A stretch of 15,316 bases of DNA from VGBK01 sp043810615 (lineage in GTDB: Bacteria; Actinomycetota; Acidimicrobiia; Spongiisociales; UBA11373): the NCBI GenBank assembly GCA_043810615.1, contig JBDROA010000031.1, forward strand, positions 1-15,316, read 5' to 3'. This document shows, one piece after another, positions 1 through 7,578 of the stretch. Below the pieces are notes generated by a model that saw nothing but the letters and a program-made list of their open reading frames with translations, was not told the DNA's origin and searched no databases. The stretch's first letter is position 1. Each line of letters starts with the position of its first letter. Both the position numbers and the translations under genes were made by a program.

Positions 1-414
1 GGGAGCGACTCCAACGGTGGGGGGCGGCCGCATCTGACGGTCACTGTTCCCTGGGAGACCCTGCGTAAGGGTTCGGGTGTGGTGGACGCCGAGGCCGGGC
101 CGATCAGTGTCGAAGCGGTTCGCCGTCTGGCCTGCGACGCCTCGGTTTCCCGGATGGTGCTTCAGGGGGATTCCACTCCGGTGGAGGTGGGCCGAAGACA
201 CCGGGTGGTCCCTCCTGCCCTGCGGCGGGCTTTGGACCTGCGGGATCAGGGCTGCACCCATACGGGATGCGACACACCGGCCCGCTGGTGTGACGCCCAT
301 CACATTCGACACTGGGCGGAAGGCGGAAGAACCGATCTGGCCAACTTGCGGCTCCTCTGCCGACGCCACCACCGCCAAGCCCACAACCACCGGCCCTACC
401 CCCGACGCCAATAG
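1..414 (+). CDS. DUF222/13E12-type HNH endonuclease-like protein, 3' part
   Basis: The reading frame is open from the first base, so the start lies upstream of the window; 137 C-terminal residues are visible. The last 60 residues form an HNH (His-Me finger) module: Cys85 and Cys90 of a probable zinc knuckle, then CDAHH at 97-101, Asn115, Cys120 and the closing HH at 123-124. The preceding stretch (about 11-80), with HLTVTVPWETL and a helix before the zinc Cys, is what lies between DUF222 and HNH in the actinobacterial 13E12 repeat family. These proteins occur in many copies per genome and are often linked to mobile or repeated DNA, but their substrate is poorly known. The catalytic residues look intact, so I see no decay in this part. 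A GC-rich palindrome follows the stop. The family call is firm; whether it cuts DNA is inference. Confidence 0.87.
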   Translation, partial: GSDSNGGGRPHLTVTVPWETLRKGSGVVDAEAGPISVEAVRRLACDASVSRMVLQGDSTPVEVGRRHRVVPPALRRALDLRDQGCTHTGCDTPARWCDAHHIRHWAEGGRTDLANLRLLCRRHHRQAHNHRPYPRRQ

Positions 415-462
415 GCCGCGAGCCGGCCGGTCCGACCCTGAACCACCACCACCACCCAGCAC

Positions 463-480
463 CCCCACCCCGGGGTGGGG
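463..480. terminator. Bidirectional GC-rich palindrome between convergent genes
   Basis: CCCCACCCC is followed directly by its complement GGGGTGGGG: nine paired bases per arm with no spacer, so a real hairpin would leave a few central bases unpaired. It sits 48 bases after the HNH stop and 10 bases from the stop of the convergent TSUP gene, where a shared terminator would be expected. Neither side has a T-tract, so it is not a classic intrinsic terminator, but T-poor terminators are common in high-GC actinobacteria. Confidence 0.5.
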
Positions 481-490
481 AGCAGTTCAC

Positions 491-1219
491 TCACCCCACC
501 AGGAGGCTCTTGGCGAGCAACCCGACGGCGGCGAGGCCGGAGAGCCACAGGATGGCGGCCCGCAGCATCGTTCCCTCCACCCGGGGAGCGAGGAAGCGAC
601 TCGACCACAGTCCTAGCAGCATCGCCGGCAGGAGCAGCGCCGCCAGGGTGAGGTCGGCGGGCAGGATCTGGTGGGCGACGGCCCGGGCCACCAGGTTGAT
701 CACGTTGCCCACGACGAATACCGCCGAGAGGGTGCTCCTCAGGGTCGGGCCGGCGGCGCGGTGGTAGACCAGGGCCAAAGCCGGCCCTCCCATGCCGGCC
801 ACGTGGTTGCCTACTCCCGAGCCGATCCCGGCCAGGAAACCGGTGGCCCGGTTGCGGGTGACCGTCACCCCCGAGGCCAGGATGGCCACCGCCGCCAGGA
901 TGGTGGCGGCCACGGTGATGGAGAGGAGGCGCGTTCCCAGCACCGCCACCAGCCAGGCTCCCAGGACGGCGCCGGGGACGCGGCCGGCGATCACCCACCC
1001 GAGGCCGGCGGTGTCGAGTGCCCCCCGGTTCCTCCAGAAGAGGAAACTGTTGAGGACCAGGGCCAGCAGCATCTGAGGCACGGGGACCAGGGCCGGATCC
1101 ACCAGGGCCAGAGCCGGAACCGACACCAGGGCGATGCCCATGCCGATGGTGCCATGGACCGCTGCTCCCGCGAAGGTCAGTCCCCAGGCGAGGGCGAGGA
1201 CGGGGAGCGAGGCCGGCAT
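491..1219 (-). CDS. TSUP (TauE/SafE) family membrane transporter
   Basis: 242 residues, mostly hydrophobic, with about seven to eight predicted membrane helices. Two related Gly-rich segments mark the internal duplication of the TSUP (TauE/SafE/DUF81) family: GAAVHGTIGMG at about 18-28 and GIGSGVGNHVAGMGG at about 131-145. Family members are thought to move sulfite, sulfonates, sulfoacetate or related organic anions across the inner membrane; the substrate here cannot be told from sequence. The length is normal for the family. The ATG start lies 30 bases after the methyltransferase stop on the same strand, so the two are probably co-transcribed, although the Shine-Dalgarno match is weak. No sulfur-metabolism gene lies nearby to narrow the substrate. 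Confidence 0.86.
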   Translation of the reverse strand: MPASLPVLALAWGLTFAGAAVHGTIGMGIALVSVPALALVDPALVPVPQMLLALVLNSFLFWRNRGALDTAGLGWVIAGRVPGAVLGAWLVAVLGTRLLSITVAATILAAVAILASGVTVTRNRATGFLAGIGSGVGNHVAGMGGPALALVYHRAAGPTLRSTLSAVFVVGNVINLVARAVAHQILPADLTLAALLLPAMLLGLWSSRFLAPRVEGTMLRAAILWLSGLAAVGLLAKSLLVG

Positions 1220-1249
1220 GGGGGCCTCAGACTCCGGAGGGGGAAAGGC

Positions 1250-2017
1250 TCACCGGCCCAGTATCCCAGAGGCCGGCTCACCCGGCGCCGGGCCGCCCCG
1301 GGGCCGGAGGGTGTAGATGACCCAGGGGGCGATACGGGTTTCGCTCACCCAGGGGTAGGGCTCATCGGCTCGGCCCAGCGGGCGGTGGGTCTCCACCGGG
1401 TGCAGGCCGGCGGCGGCGAAGGCGTCCATGTAGGCCTCGTGCGACCAGAGGATGTCTTCGACGGGACGGCGATCGGGCACGTCGGTCATCACGATCCGCA
1501 CCCGATCGCCACTCTGCGCCGTCCGGTTCTCCGGGAACCGGCGAGTGGTGAAAGAGGCCCATTCGTGGACGTAGATGTCCGGTGACGAGACCAGGTTGAT
1601 CAGTACTCCCGCCGGGGGCAGCAGACGGCGGAGGGCCGAGAGCAGGCGCACCTTGGCCTCCATGCCGGGCACGTTGTCGAAGGTGAAGGCGGCCAGGGCC
1701 ACGTCGAACGACGCCACCGGGAAGGCGGCGGGGCCCTCCTCTGCCACCAGGCGATAGTCCCCCTCCGGGTCCTGCTCGCGGGCCCTCTCGAGCATGGCGC
1801 CCGACAGGTCCACCCCGACGGCGGCGAACCCGAGCCGTTTCAGGAACCGGGTGGACCGGCCCGCTCCGCATCCGAAGTCGAGGGCCGCCGTCCCGGGGGC
1901 GTGGCGGCTGAGGATTCCCGGCAGGTCGCGGAAGGCCAGGTAGTAGGTGTTGGGGAACTCCAGGGAGGCGTAGGAGGCCGCCCGGGCGGCGTCGGCGTAG
2001 ACGTTGGAGAAGTCCAC
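1250..2017 (-). CDS. Class I SAM-dependent methyltransferase
   Basis: 255 residues with a GTG start. The Rossmann-like SAM-binding core is clear: motif I LDFGCGAGR at about 46-54, the acidic end of strand 2 in VGVDLS (Asp70), and a motif II/III region around FDVALAAFTFDNVPG near 103-117. This is the UbiE/COQ5-Methyltransf_11 type. The C-terminal third (DIYVHEW, then WSHEAYMDAFAAAGL) is typical of small-molecule methyltransferases in this group, in which that helix helps bind substrate. The acceptor cannot be predicted. It is downstream of the Thr-rich membrane protein and upstream of the TSUP gene. A TAGGCT box 28 bases before the start suggests its own promoter. There is no strong Shine-Dalgarno sequence. 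The fold is certain; the function is open. Confidence 0.86.
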   Translation of the reverse strand: MDFSNVYADAARAASYASLEFPNTYYLAFRDLPGILSRHAPGTAALDFGCGAGRSTRFLKRLGFAAVGVDLSGAMLERAREQDPEGDYRLVAEEGPAAFPVASFDVALAAFTFDNVPGMEAKVRLLSALRRLLPPAGVLINLVSSPDIYVHEWASFTTRRFPENRTAQSGDRVRIVMTDVPDRRPVEDILWSHEAYMDAFAAAGLHPVETHRPLGRADEPYPWVSETRIAPWVIYTLRPRGGPAPGEPASGILGR

Positions 2018-2045
2018 TGGGGTGCCCGTTGTGGGGTGCCCGCCG

Positions 2046-2051
2046 AGCCTA
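2046..2051 (-). promoter_or_regulatory. Candidate -10 box (TAGGCT) for the methyltransferase
   Basis: On the minus strand TAGGCT fits TANNNT and lies 28 bases before the GTG at 2017, inside the short gap after the upstream membrane-protein gene. No recognisable -35 is present. The same TANNNT pattern recurs before most genes in this window. Confidence 0.35.
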
Positions 2052-2077
2052 CCGGCTGCCGCGGGAAGGGCGGGCGC

Positions 2078-3025
2078 CTACTCCTGCGTGCGGTCGCAGG
2101 AGTCGGGGGAGTAAATGCCCGTGACGCGGGCGTCGTCGTTCTGCGACTCCACCGGCCCCCACAAGAGGAGGTCGCCACCTCGCTGGCCGCGCAACTCGAA
2201 CACCAGGCCCGCGTCGGTGTCCACCACGAACTCGATGAGGAACCCGGCGTAGATCTCCCGCATCTGCCCCACGGTGTCCATGACGCGCAGGCCGCTCTTG
2301 GTCTCCATGTCGGTGGTCGGCGAGGTGATGCCGCCGTACCTGAGGTCGAGGCGGTAGGAGACGAACTCGCTGCTGCCCACCTCGCCGTTGACCACGATGT
2401 TGAGGGGGCCCCACTGCACCACCCGGATGGCGTTGCCGGGGCACTCCCCCCAGGAACCGCTCCCCACGATGAACCCGGTGTCCTGCGTGGGTTCGCCGAA
2501 GGTGGCGACGAGGCGCCCGAGCACCTGGTCGCCGTCGTCGCCGAAATCCAGGGGGCCGATGTCGTCCTTGGTGAGCGTCAGTTCGGTGATTGGGATGGGG
2601 TCTCCCACCGCGACGATCGGCGGGGTGCCGCCGTCCGGGATGGAGGTGGTGGTCACTGTGCCGTCGGTCCCGGTGGTGGTGGTCGTGGACCCGTCCCCCG
2701 TGGTGGTCGATCCGTCTCCCGCGGTCGTGGTCGATCCGTCTCCCGCGGTGGGGGTCGTCCCGTCGCCGTTCGTGGTGGTGGTAGTGGTGGCGGCCGTTTC
2801 GTCGTCGGGGGCCAGGAAGCCGAAGGCGATGATGCTGATGGCGGCCAGGGCCACGGCCACCGCCAGGCCGATGAGCCAGGCGTTGGGTTGGGCGGGAGGG
2901 CCGTAGCCGCCGCCGGAGCGCGGCACCGGGACCCGCGTGCGACGGGCCGGCCCGGCCTCGAACCTGGGGAAGGGCTCGCCTCCGGGGGGCTCAGCGCCTC
3001 TGCTGTCACGCGGTGGCTGATCCAC
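2078..3025 (-). CDS. One-pass membrane protein with Thr-rich stalk and external domain, unknown function
   Basis: I place the start at the GTG at 3025, giving 315 residues; the frame stays open far upstream into the LCP gene but has no good start there. Order: a Pro/Arg/Gly-rich cytoplasmic N-terminus (1-48), one membrane helix (about 50-72, LIGLAVAVALAAISIIAFGF), a Thr/Gly/Asp-rich linker (78-128) with repeated AGDGSTTT units, then an external domain (about 133-315). That domain seems to hold two related halves, each with a short strand-helix pattern (IGPLDFGDDGDQVLGRL near 156; SGLRVMDTVGQMREIY near 244), reminiscent of BLIP/BamE-like modules in actinobacterial secreted proteins. Cys195 and Cys310 could form a disulfide. 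Lying directly downstream of the LCP gene, it may act at the cell envelope. The topology is well supported; the function is unknown. Confidence 0.78.
   Translation of the reverse strand: MDQPPRDSRGAEPPGGEPFPRFEAGPARRTRVPVPRSGGGYGPPAQPNAWLIGLAVAVALAAISIIAFGFLAPDDETAATTTTTTNGDGTTPTAGDGSTTTAGDGSTTTGDGSTTTTTGTDGTVTTTSIPDGGTPPIVAVGDPIPITELTLTKDDIGPLDFGDDGDQVLGRLVATFGEPTQDTGFIVGSGSWGECPGNAIRVVQWGPLNIVVNGEVGSSEFVSYRLDLRYGGITSPTTDMETKSGLRVMDTVGQMREIYAGFLIEFVVDTDAGLVFELRGQRGGDLLLWGPVESQNDDARVTGIYSPDSCDRTQE
2703..2750. repeat. Tandem 24-bp repeat in the Thr-rich linker
   Basis: Two 24-base copies (2703-2726 and 2727-2750) are identical except at the last base, and a degenerate copy precedes them. In the minus-strand gene each encodes eight residues of the AGDGSTTT type. 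Such units can expand or contract by slippage, so stalk length may differ between strains. Confidence 0.8.
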
Positions 3026-3052
3026 GTCACCCGCCGTGTTCGTGTAGGAGAG

Positions 3053-3058
3053 ATGATA
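3053..3058 (-). promoter_or_regulatory. Candidate -10 box (TATCAT) for the Thr-rich membrane protein
   Basis: TATCAT on the minus strand matches TATAAT at five of six bases and lies 27 bases before the GTG at 3025. A hairpin that may end the upstream LCP transcript sits just upstream. I see no good -35 at normal spacing. Confidence 0.4.
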
Positions 3059-3065
3059 CGGGGCG

Positions 3066-3093
3066 CGGCGGTGTTGTCGCGGCAACGCCGCCG
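3066..3093 (-). terminator. Hairpin after the LCP gene
   Basis: An 11-bp stem (3066-3076 with 3083-3093, one G-U pair on one strand, six-base loop) lies 21 bases after the LCP stop. No T-tract follows on the minus strand. It may reduce read-through into the membrane-protein gene, which has its own candidate -10 just beyond. Confidence 0.45.
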
Positions 3094-3114
3094 ACTGCAA
3101 CGGGTGGGGGCCTC

Positions 3115-4218
3115 TCAGCCGTCGGCCACGATGCCGGCCGCCCCGGGATAGGCCGACTCCAGCACCTCGGTGAATGGGGCCTGGGGGAGCAGGACGTAGG
3201 CCCCGGCATCGGTGACGTAGGTGGCCGCCGGGATGGAGGGCCGGCGGATGGAGGCGATGTTCAGCCCGCGCATGTCCCAGGCCAGGCCGATGGCGTCGCC
3301 CAGGGAGAGTTGGTCGTCGATGGTGAAAGCGTCGGCCAGGTCTTCGACGAGGGCGGAGAACTCGGTGATGGAGCGAAAGGCCTTCAGACGGGAGAGGGCT
3401 TCCAGGAGCAGTTCCTGCTGCCGCTGGTTGCGGGTGAGGTCGTTGACGCCGGGCATGCGGCGCCAGACGCCGTCTACCAGTTCCTGAGTGCGACGGGACC
3501 GTACCCAGGAGAGGGTCATCGGCCCATCGGCCCGGGTGCAGCCGGCGGGGAGGTCGAGGGGCGGGTCGGTCTTGGAGTCGCGAACCGCGTAGTCCACGCA
3601 GATCTCCACTCCCCCCACCCGGTCGACGATCGCCTCGAACCCTTCGAAGTCGAAGACGGCGAAGTGGTCGATCTGCACCCCGGTGAAGTCCTCGACGGCC
3701 ACGCTGAGCAACTCCGGGCCCGTGGCCGCCTGCCCACACCCGTTCAGGTTGGCGTTGACCCGGGTGTAGCCGCCGGTGCACGGGTTGGGCAAGTAGAGGT
3801 CGCGGGGGATGGACACCATCACCGGGTCGGACCCGTCGGCGGGTAGCAGCAGCAGCACGATGACGTCGGCCCGGCTCGAGTCCCCCCGCTGTGGCCGGTA
3901 GTCGCTCCCGATGACCAGGAGGGCCTGCAGGGCGTCCGGGGCCAGCCGGGGGGAGGTAGGGAGGGTTACGTCGGGGGGCAGGGTCCCCGGCACCTCGGCC
4001 CCGTCGTCGGTGCCTTCGCCCGGGCCTCCGCTCACTGCGATGGTCCCCTGCTGGCCCAGGGCTTCGCGGGCGTCGGTGACGTCGAAGGGGAGGCGCTCCA
4101 CGTTGCGCCAGGCCCGCCAGACGCGGAAGGCCTGCCAACCCGACCAGGCGACGGAGACGGCCAGGAGGAGGATGGCTCCTCGAATGAGGTTGCGCCGCAG
4201 GTGGGTGCTCAGCGTCAC
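3115..4218 (-). CDS. LCP (LytR-CpsA-Psr) family cell-wall glycopolymer transferase
   Basis: 367 residues with a GTG start. A short basic N-terminus is followed by one membrane helix (about 11-30) and an external LCP domain from about 97. Family landmarks are present in order: GSDYRP near 104 with RADVIVLL at 116-123, SIPRDLYLP at 136-144, RVNANLNGCG near 153-162, the FEAIVDRVGGVEI segment near 194-206, and LTRNQRQQELL near 261-271. The conserved Arg/Asp residues that bind the polyprenyl pyrophosphate head are kept. LCP enzymes attach teichoic-acid-like polymers, arabinogalactan or capsule to peptidoglycan at the outer face of the membrane. The start overlaps the stop of the DUF255 gene by four bases (GTGA), so translation is probably coupled. 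The polymer substrate is not evident, since no glycan genes are near. Confidence 0.93.
   Translation of the reverse strand: MTLSTHLRRNLIRGAILLLAVSVAWSGWQAFRVWRAWRNVERLPFDVTDAREALGQQGTIAVSGGPGEGTDDGAEVPGTLPPDVTLPTSPRLAPDALQALLVIGSDYRPQRGDSSRADVIVLLLLPADGSDPVMVSIPRDLYLPNPCTGGYTRVNANLNGCGQAATGPELLSVAVEDFTGVQIDHFAVFDFEGFEAIVDRVGGVEICVDYAVRDSKTDPPLDLPAGCTRADGPMTLSWVRSRRTQELVDGVWRRMPGVNDLTRNQRQQELLLEALSRLKAFRSITEFSALVEDLADAFTIDDQLSLGDAIGLAWDMRGLNIASIRRPSIPAATYVTDAGAYVLLPQAPFTEVLESAYPGAAGIVADG
4215..4218 (-). promoter_or_regulatory. GTGA stop/start overlap (translational coupling)
   Basis: The LCP GTG (4218-4216) and the DUF255 TGA (4217-4215) share bases, giving GTGA on the minus strand. This arrangement usually means the same ribosome terminates and restarts, and it supports the LCP start chosen here. 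Confidence 0.85.
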
Positions 4219-6302
4219 GGGGCGACTCTACGCCCGGCGCCGGGCAACTGCAGAGGGCTACCGCCGAGCAGGCGCCGCAAGTCGGCGGGGTCGGTGATGG
4301 GGGCCTCGCAGGTGAAGCGGCGGCAGAGATAGGCGGCGGGCCGGCCCTGCACCGGGAACCTCCCCTCCAGCAGAGGGACGCCGCCGGCATGGCGGCCGTC
4401 GCCGCGGGCCACGAACACCTCGGGGCGAAACGACTCCTCGGCGGCGGCGAGAAGGGCCGCGGTGGCGGGGTCGTCGTACGCCCCCACTATCGCCAGTTCC
4501 CGCGGCGGGGCCAGGGCCACGGCCAGCACCCCGGCCAGGTGCCCGACGGCGGCCGGGGCTCGCTCCAGGAGGGTCCCCGCCGCCCGGAACACCGCCTCTG
4601 CCCGCTCGAGGTACCGATCCTCCCCGGTATAGGCCGCCAGGGTCAGCAGGGCCTCGGCGGCCAGGGCGTTGGCAGACGGGGTGGGGTGGTCGGAGAAGTC
4701 CAGCGGGCGGGCGATCAGGGCCTCGGCGTCGCCGCCTGTAGTGAAGAAGGCGCCGGTGGCCGGGTCGCCGAAGAGACGCACCATGTCCTCCACCAGGCCG
4801 GCGGCGGCACCGAACCAGGCCGGGTCGCCATCGGCCCGGAAGAGGGCGAGGAGGCCCAGGGCCAGGGCGGCGTAGTCGTCGCAGAAGCCCGCCACGTCGC
4901 CGCGTCCGTCCCGCCGGGAGCGGAGCAAGCGCCCGTCGGGGCGGCACAACTCGGACCGGGCGAAACGGGCGGTGGCACCCGCGGCCTCCAGGTAGCGCGG
5001 CTCGCCCAGCACGGTCCCCGCATCGGCCAGAGCCCGTATCGCCAGGCCGTTCCAGGCGGCGACCGCCTTGTCGTCGCGGGCGGGGCGCACCCGGCCGGCC
5101 CGCCGTTCCCGCAGCGCGTCCAGAGCAGCAGTCACCGCATCGTCCACCGCGCCCGGGCTCACCCCGGAGACCGCCGCCACCTGGGCAGCGGAGCGGGATC
5201 GGTGCACGATGTTGCGGCCCTCGAAGTTGCCTTCTGGGGTCACGCCGAGGACGGCGGCGGCCGCGGCGGCGCCGGGCCCGGCCGCGGCGACGAACTCGTC
5301 CCAGGTGAACGTGTAGAAGCGGCCTTCCTCGCCCTCGCTGTCGGCGTCCTCGGCCGAAGCGAACCCGCCCTCGGGGAGGGAGAGGTCGGCGAGCAGGTAG
5401 TCGAGGGTGGTGCGGGCTACGGCCGCGAAGCGGGGCTCCCCGGTCACCTGTGCCGCCCGGCCGTAGAGGCCGGCCAGCAGGGCGTTGTCGTAGAGCATCT
5501 TCTCGAAGTGGGGCACCAACCAGCGCTCATCCACGGCGTAGCGGGCGAAGCCACCGCTCACCTGGTCGTGGATGCCGCCGTCGGCGATGGCGGTCAGGGT
5601 GCGTTGCACCATGGGCGCCGCCTGCGGCGCCCAGTCGGAGCCGGCAACCCGCAGCAGGAACTCCAGGCTCGCCGCCTGGGGGAACTTCGGGGGGCCGCCG
5701 AACCCCCCGTGAACCGGGTCGAACGAAGCCTCCAGGGCGTGGTACACGGCGCGCAACGCCCCGGCGCCGGGGACCTCGCCGGCCGGGGACAGCGGGACCG
5801 CCAGCCGCCGTGCCAGGTCCGCCCCGGCTGCGGCCAGCTCGGCCCGGCGCCCTTCCCAGGCCTCGTGGACGGCGGTGAGCACGCTGCCGAAGGCGGGTAG
5901 GCCGTGGCGGGCCTCGCGGGGGAAATAGGTGCCACCGAAGAAGGGCGCGCCGCCGGGGGTCAGGAAGGCGGTCAACGGCCAGCCGCCCCGTCCGGTCAGA
6001 GCGGCCACCGCGTCCATGTAGAGGCGGTCGACGTCGGGGCGTTCCTCACGGTCCACCTTGATGGCCACGAACCACTGGTTGATGAGGCGAGCGGTAACCG
6101 GGTCGGAGAAGGACTCGCGGGCCATCACGTGGCACCAGTGACAGGCGGAGTAGCCCACCGACAGCAGGATTGGGACGTCACGCCGGCGCGCTGCGGCGAA
6201 GGCTTCCTCGTCCCACTGGTGCCAGTCGACCGGGTCGCCGGAGTGGGCCAGCAGGTAGGGGCTGGCGGAGTCGGCGAGGCGGTTGGAGAGGGTGGCGGAC
6301 AC
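4215..6302 (-). CDS. DUF255 (YyaL/SPATA20-type) thioredoxin-domain protein
   Basis: 695 residues, a normal length for this very conserved family. The N-terminal domain (about 1-165) is a thioredoxin fold: the opening NRLADSASPYLLAH, PVDWHQW, then the CHWC redox motif with Cys54 and Cys57, followed by VDREERPDVD and GGWPLTAFLTP. The rest (about 170-680) is an alpha/alpha-barrel resembling N-acylglucosamine 2-epimerase/glycosidase-like barrels, with DADSEGEEGRFY and WNGLAIRAL blocks. The exact reaction is unknown even for well-studied homologues, so I give no symbol. The GTG start has no Shine-Dalgarno but has a TACCAT -10 box eight bases upstream, suggesting a leaderless mRNA. It is the first gene of a minus-strand run and is divergent from the sigma factor. 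Confidence 0.95.
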   Translation of the reverse strand: MSATLSNRLADSASPYLLAHSGDPVDWHQWDEEAFAAARRRDVPILLSVGYSACHWCHVMARESFSDPVTARLINQWFVAIKVDREERPDVDRLYMDAVAALTGRGGWPLTAFLTPGGAPFFGGTYFPREARHGLPAFGSVLTAVHEAWEGRRAELAAAGADLARRLAVPLSPAGEVPGAGALRAVYHALEASFDPVHGGFGGPPKFPQAASLEFLLRVAGSDWAPQAAPMVQRTLTAIADGGIHDQVSGGFARYAVDERWLVPHFEKMLYDNALLAGLYGRAAQVTGEPRFAAVARTTLDYLLADLSLPEGGFASAEDADSEGEEGRFYTFTWDEFVAAAGPGAAAAAAVLGVTPEGNFEGRNIVHRSRSAAQVAAVSGVSPGAVDDAVTAALDALRERRAGRVRPARDDKAVAAWNGLAIRALADAGTVLGEPRYLEAAGATARFARSELCRPDGRLLRSRRDGRGDVAGFCDDYAALALGLLALFRADGDPAWFGAAAGLVEDMVRLFGDPATGAFFTTGGDAEALIARPLDFSDHPTPSANALAAEALLTLAAYTGEDRYLERAEAVFRAAGTLLERAPAAVGHLAGVLAVALAPPRELAIVGAYDDPATAALLAAAEESFRPEVFVARGDGRHAGGVPLLEGRFPVQGRPAAYLCRRFTCEAPITDPADLRRLLGGSPLQLPGAGRRVAP

Positions 6303-6310
6303 AGGCGGCG

Positions 6311-6316
6311 ATGGTA
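6311..6316 (-). promoter_or_regulatory. -10 box (TACCAT) of a probable leaderless DUF255 transcript
   Basis: TACCAT on the minus strand ends eight bases before the GTG start at 6302, and no Shine-Dalgarno lies between. Transcription would then begin at or very near the start codon. The same spacing is seen before the genes starting at 8442 and 14636. Confidence 0.55.
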
Positions 6317-6407
6317 TGCCGGGGAGGGGCGCTATCCGGTCGGGTGAGCGGCTCGGGTCGCGTCGGGGCGGGCGCGAAAACGCTTTCCCGCTCCCGCGAT
6401 CGGGGGG

Positions 6408-6436
6408 TTCACAAACCCCCGCTTCTGTGACATAGT
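6408..6436 (+). promoter_or_regulatory. Sigma-70-type promoter of the sigma-factor gene
   Basis: A -35 TTCACA (6408-6413, five of six against TTGACA), a 17-base spacer and a -10 CATAGT (6431-6436, four of six against TATAAT) form the best -35/-10 pair in the window. TAGTGT at 6433-6438 is an overlapping TANNNT alternative. The start point would fall near 6442-6446, giving a leader of about 75 bases to the ATG at 6521. The -35 lies inside a small palindrome, and a Rex-type operator begins about 10 bases downstream of the expected start point. Confidence 0.65.
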
Positions 6437-6452
6437 GTGCGAGAGCTGGCCC

Positions 6453-6470
6453 TTGTGAACTCCTTCACAA
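6453..6470. promoter_or_regulatory. Rex-type operator TTGTGAA-N4-TTCACAA
   Basis: The 18 bases TTGTGAACTCCTTCACAA match exactly the consensus known for the redox repressor Rex, which leaves DNA when NADH rises. The perfect symmetry extends outward to 6449-6459 and 6464-6474 (11 bases per arm). It lies just downstream of the predicted transcription start, where a bound repressor would block early elongation or open-complex formation. In RNA the same bases form an 11-bp hairpin with a CUCC loop, so a structural role in the leader is the alternative. No rex gene is in the window. Confidence 0.72.
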
Positions 6471-6520
6471 GGGCTGCGGCTTCCAAGAGGTTCCCGGCAG
6501 GAGAGGACACGACCTTCCCC

Positions 6521-7489
<969 letters not shown>

Positions 7490-7505
7490 GAGGACGCGCA
7501 GGCTT

Positions 7506-7521
7506 GGGGCCGCCCGGCCCC
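7506..7521 (+). terminator. GC hairpin between the sigma-factor and CBS genes
   Basis: GGGGCC-GCCC-GGCCCC forms a six-bp all-GC stem 16 bases after the sigma-factor stop, without a T-tract. It could weaken read-through into the CBS gene, or may simply reflect GC-rich spacer. Confidence 0.3.
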
Positions 7522-7545
7522 GGGAGGGCGGCGGGAGCAGCCCGC

Positions 7546-7551
7546 TAGCCT
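7546..7551 (+). promoter_or_regulatory. Candidate -10 box (TAGCCT) for the CBS gene
   Basis: TAGCCT fits TANNNT and lies 27 bases before the ATG at 7579, with a good Shine-Dalgarno (GGGGAGGA, 7566-7573) between. No convincing -35. The CBS gene may therefore be transcribed both from here and by read-through from the sigma factor. Confidence 0.35.
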
Positions 7552-7578
7552 CGTGGCGACGGCGCGGGGAGGATCACC

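Noticed and set aside
1..490. HNH gene as evidence of a complete mobile element at the left edge
   Set aside because: Only the 3' end is visible, with no terminal repeats, integrase or target duplication. 13E12-type genes are also common as ordinary chromosomal repeats.
2679..2760. Short direct repeats that might suggest a CRISPR or VNTR locus
   Set aside because: The repeats are in frame inside a Thr-rich protein linker, lack unique spacers and have no cas genes nearby.
3026..4390. Upstream extension of the Thr-rich membrane protein into the LCP gene
   Set aside because: The extension is an Arg/Pro/Gly-rich shadow frame of the LCP gene. The GTG at 3025 follows a TATCAT box and leaves a normal one-pass membrane protein.
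6437..6520. Longer sigma factor starting at GTG 6437 or 6455
   Set aside because: These starts lie within the -10 box or the Rex operator, and the added residues do not resemble region 1.1. The ATG at 6521 is preferred, although its Shine-Dalgarno is far (14 bases), so some doubt remains.
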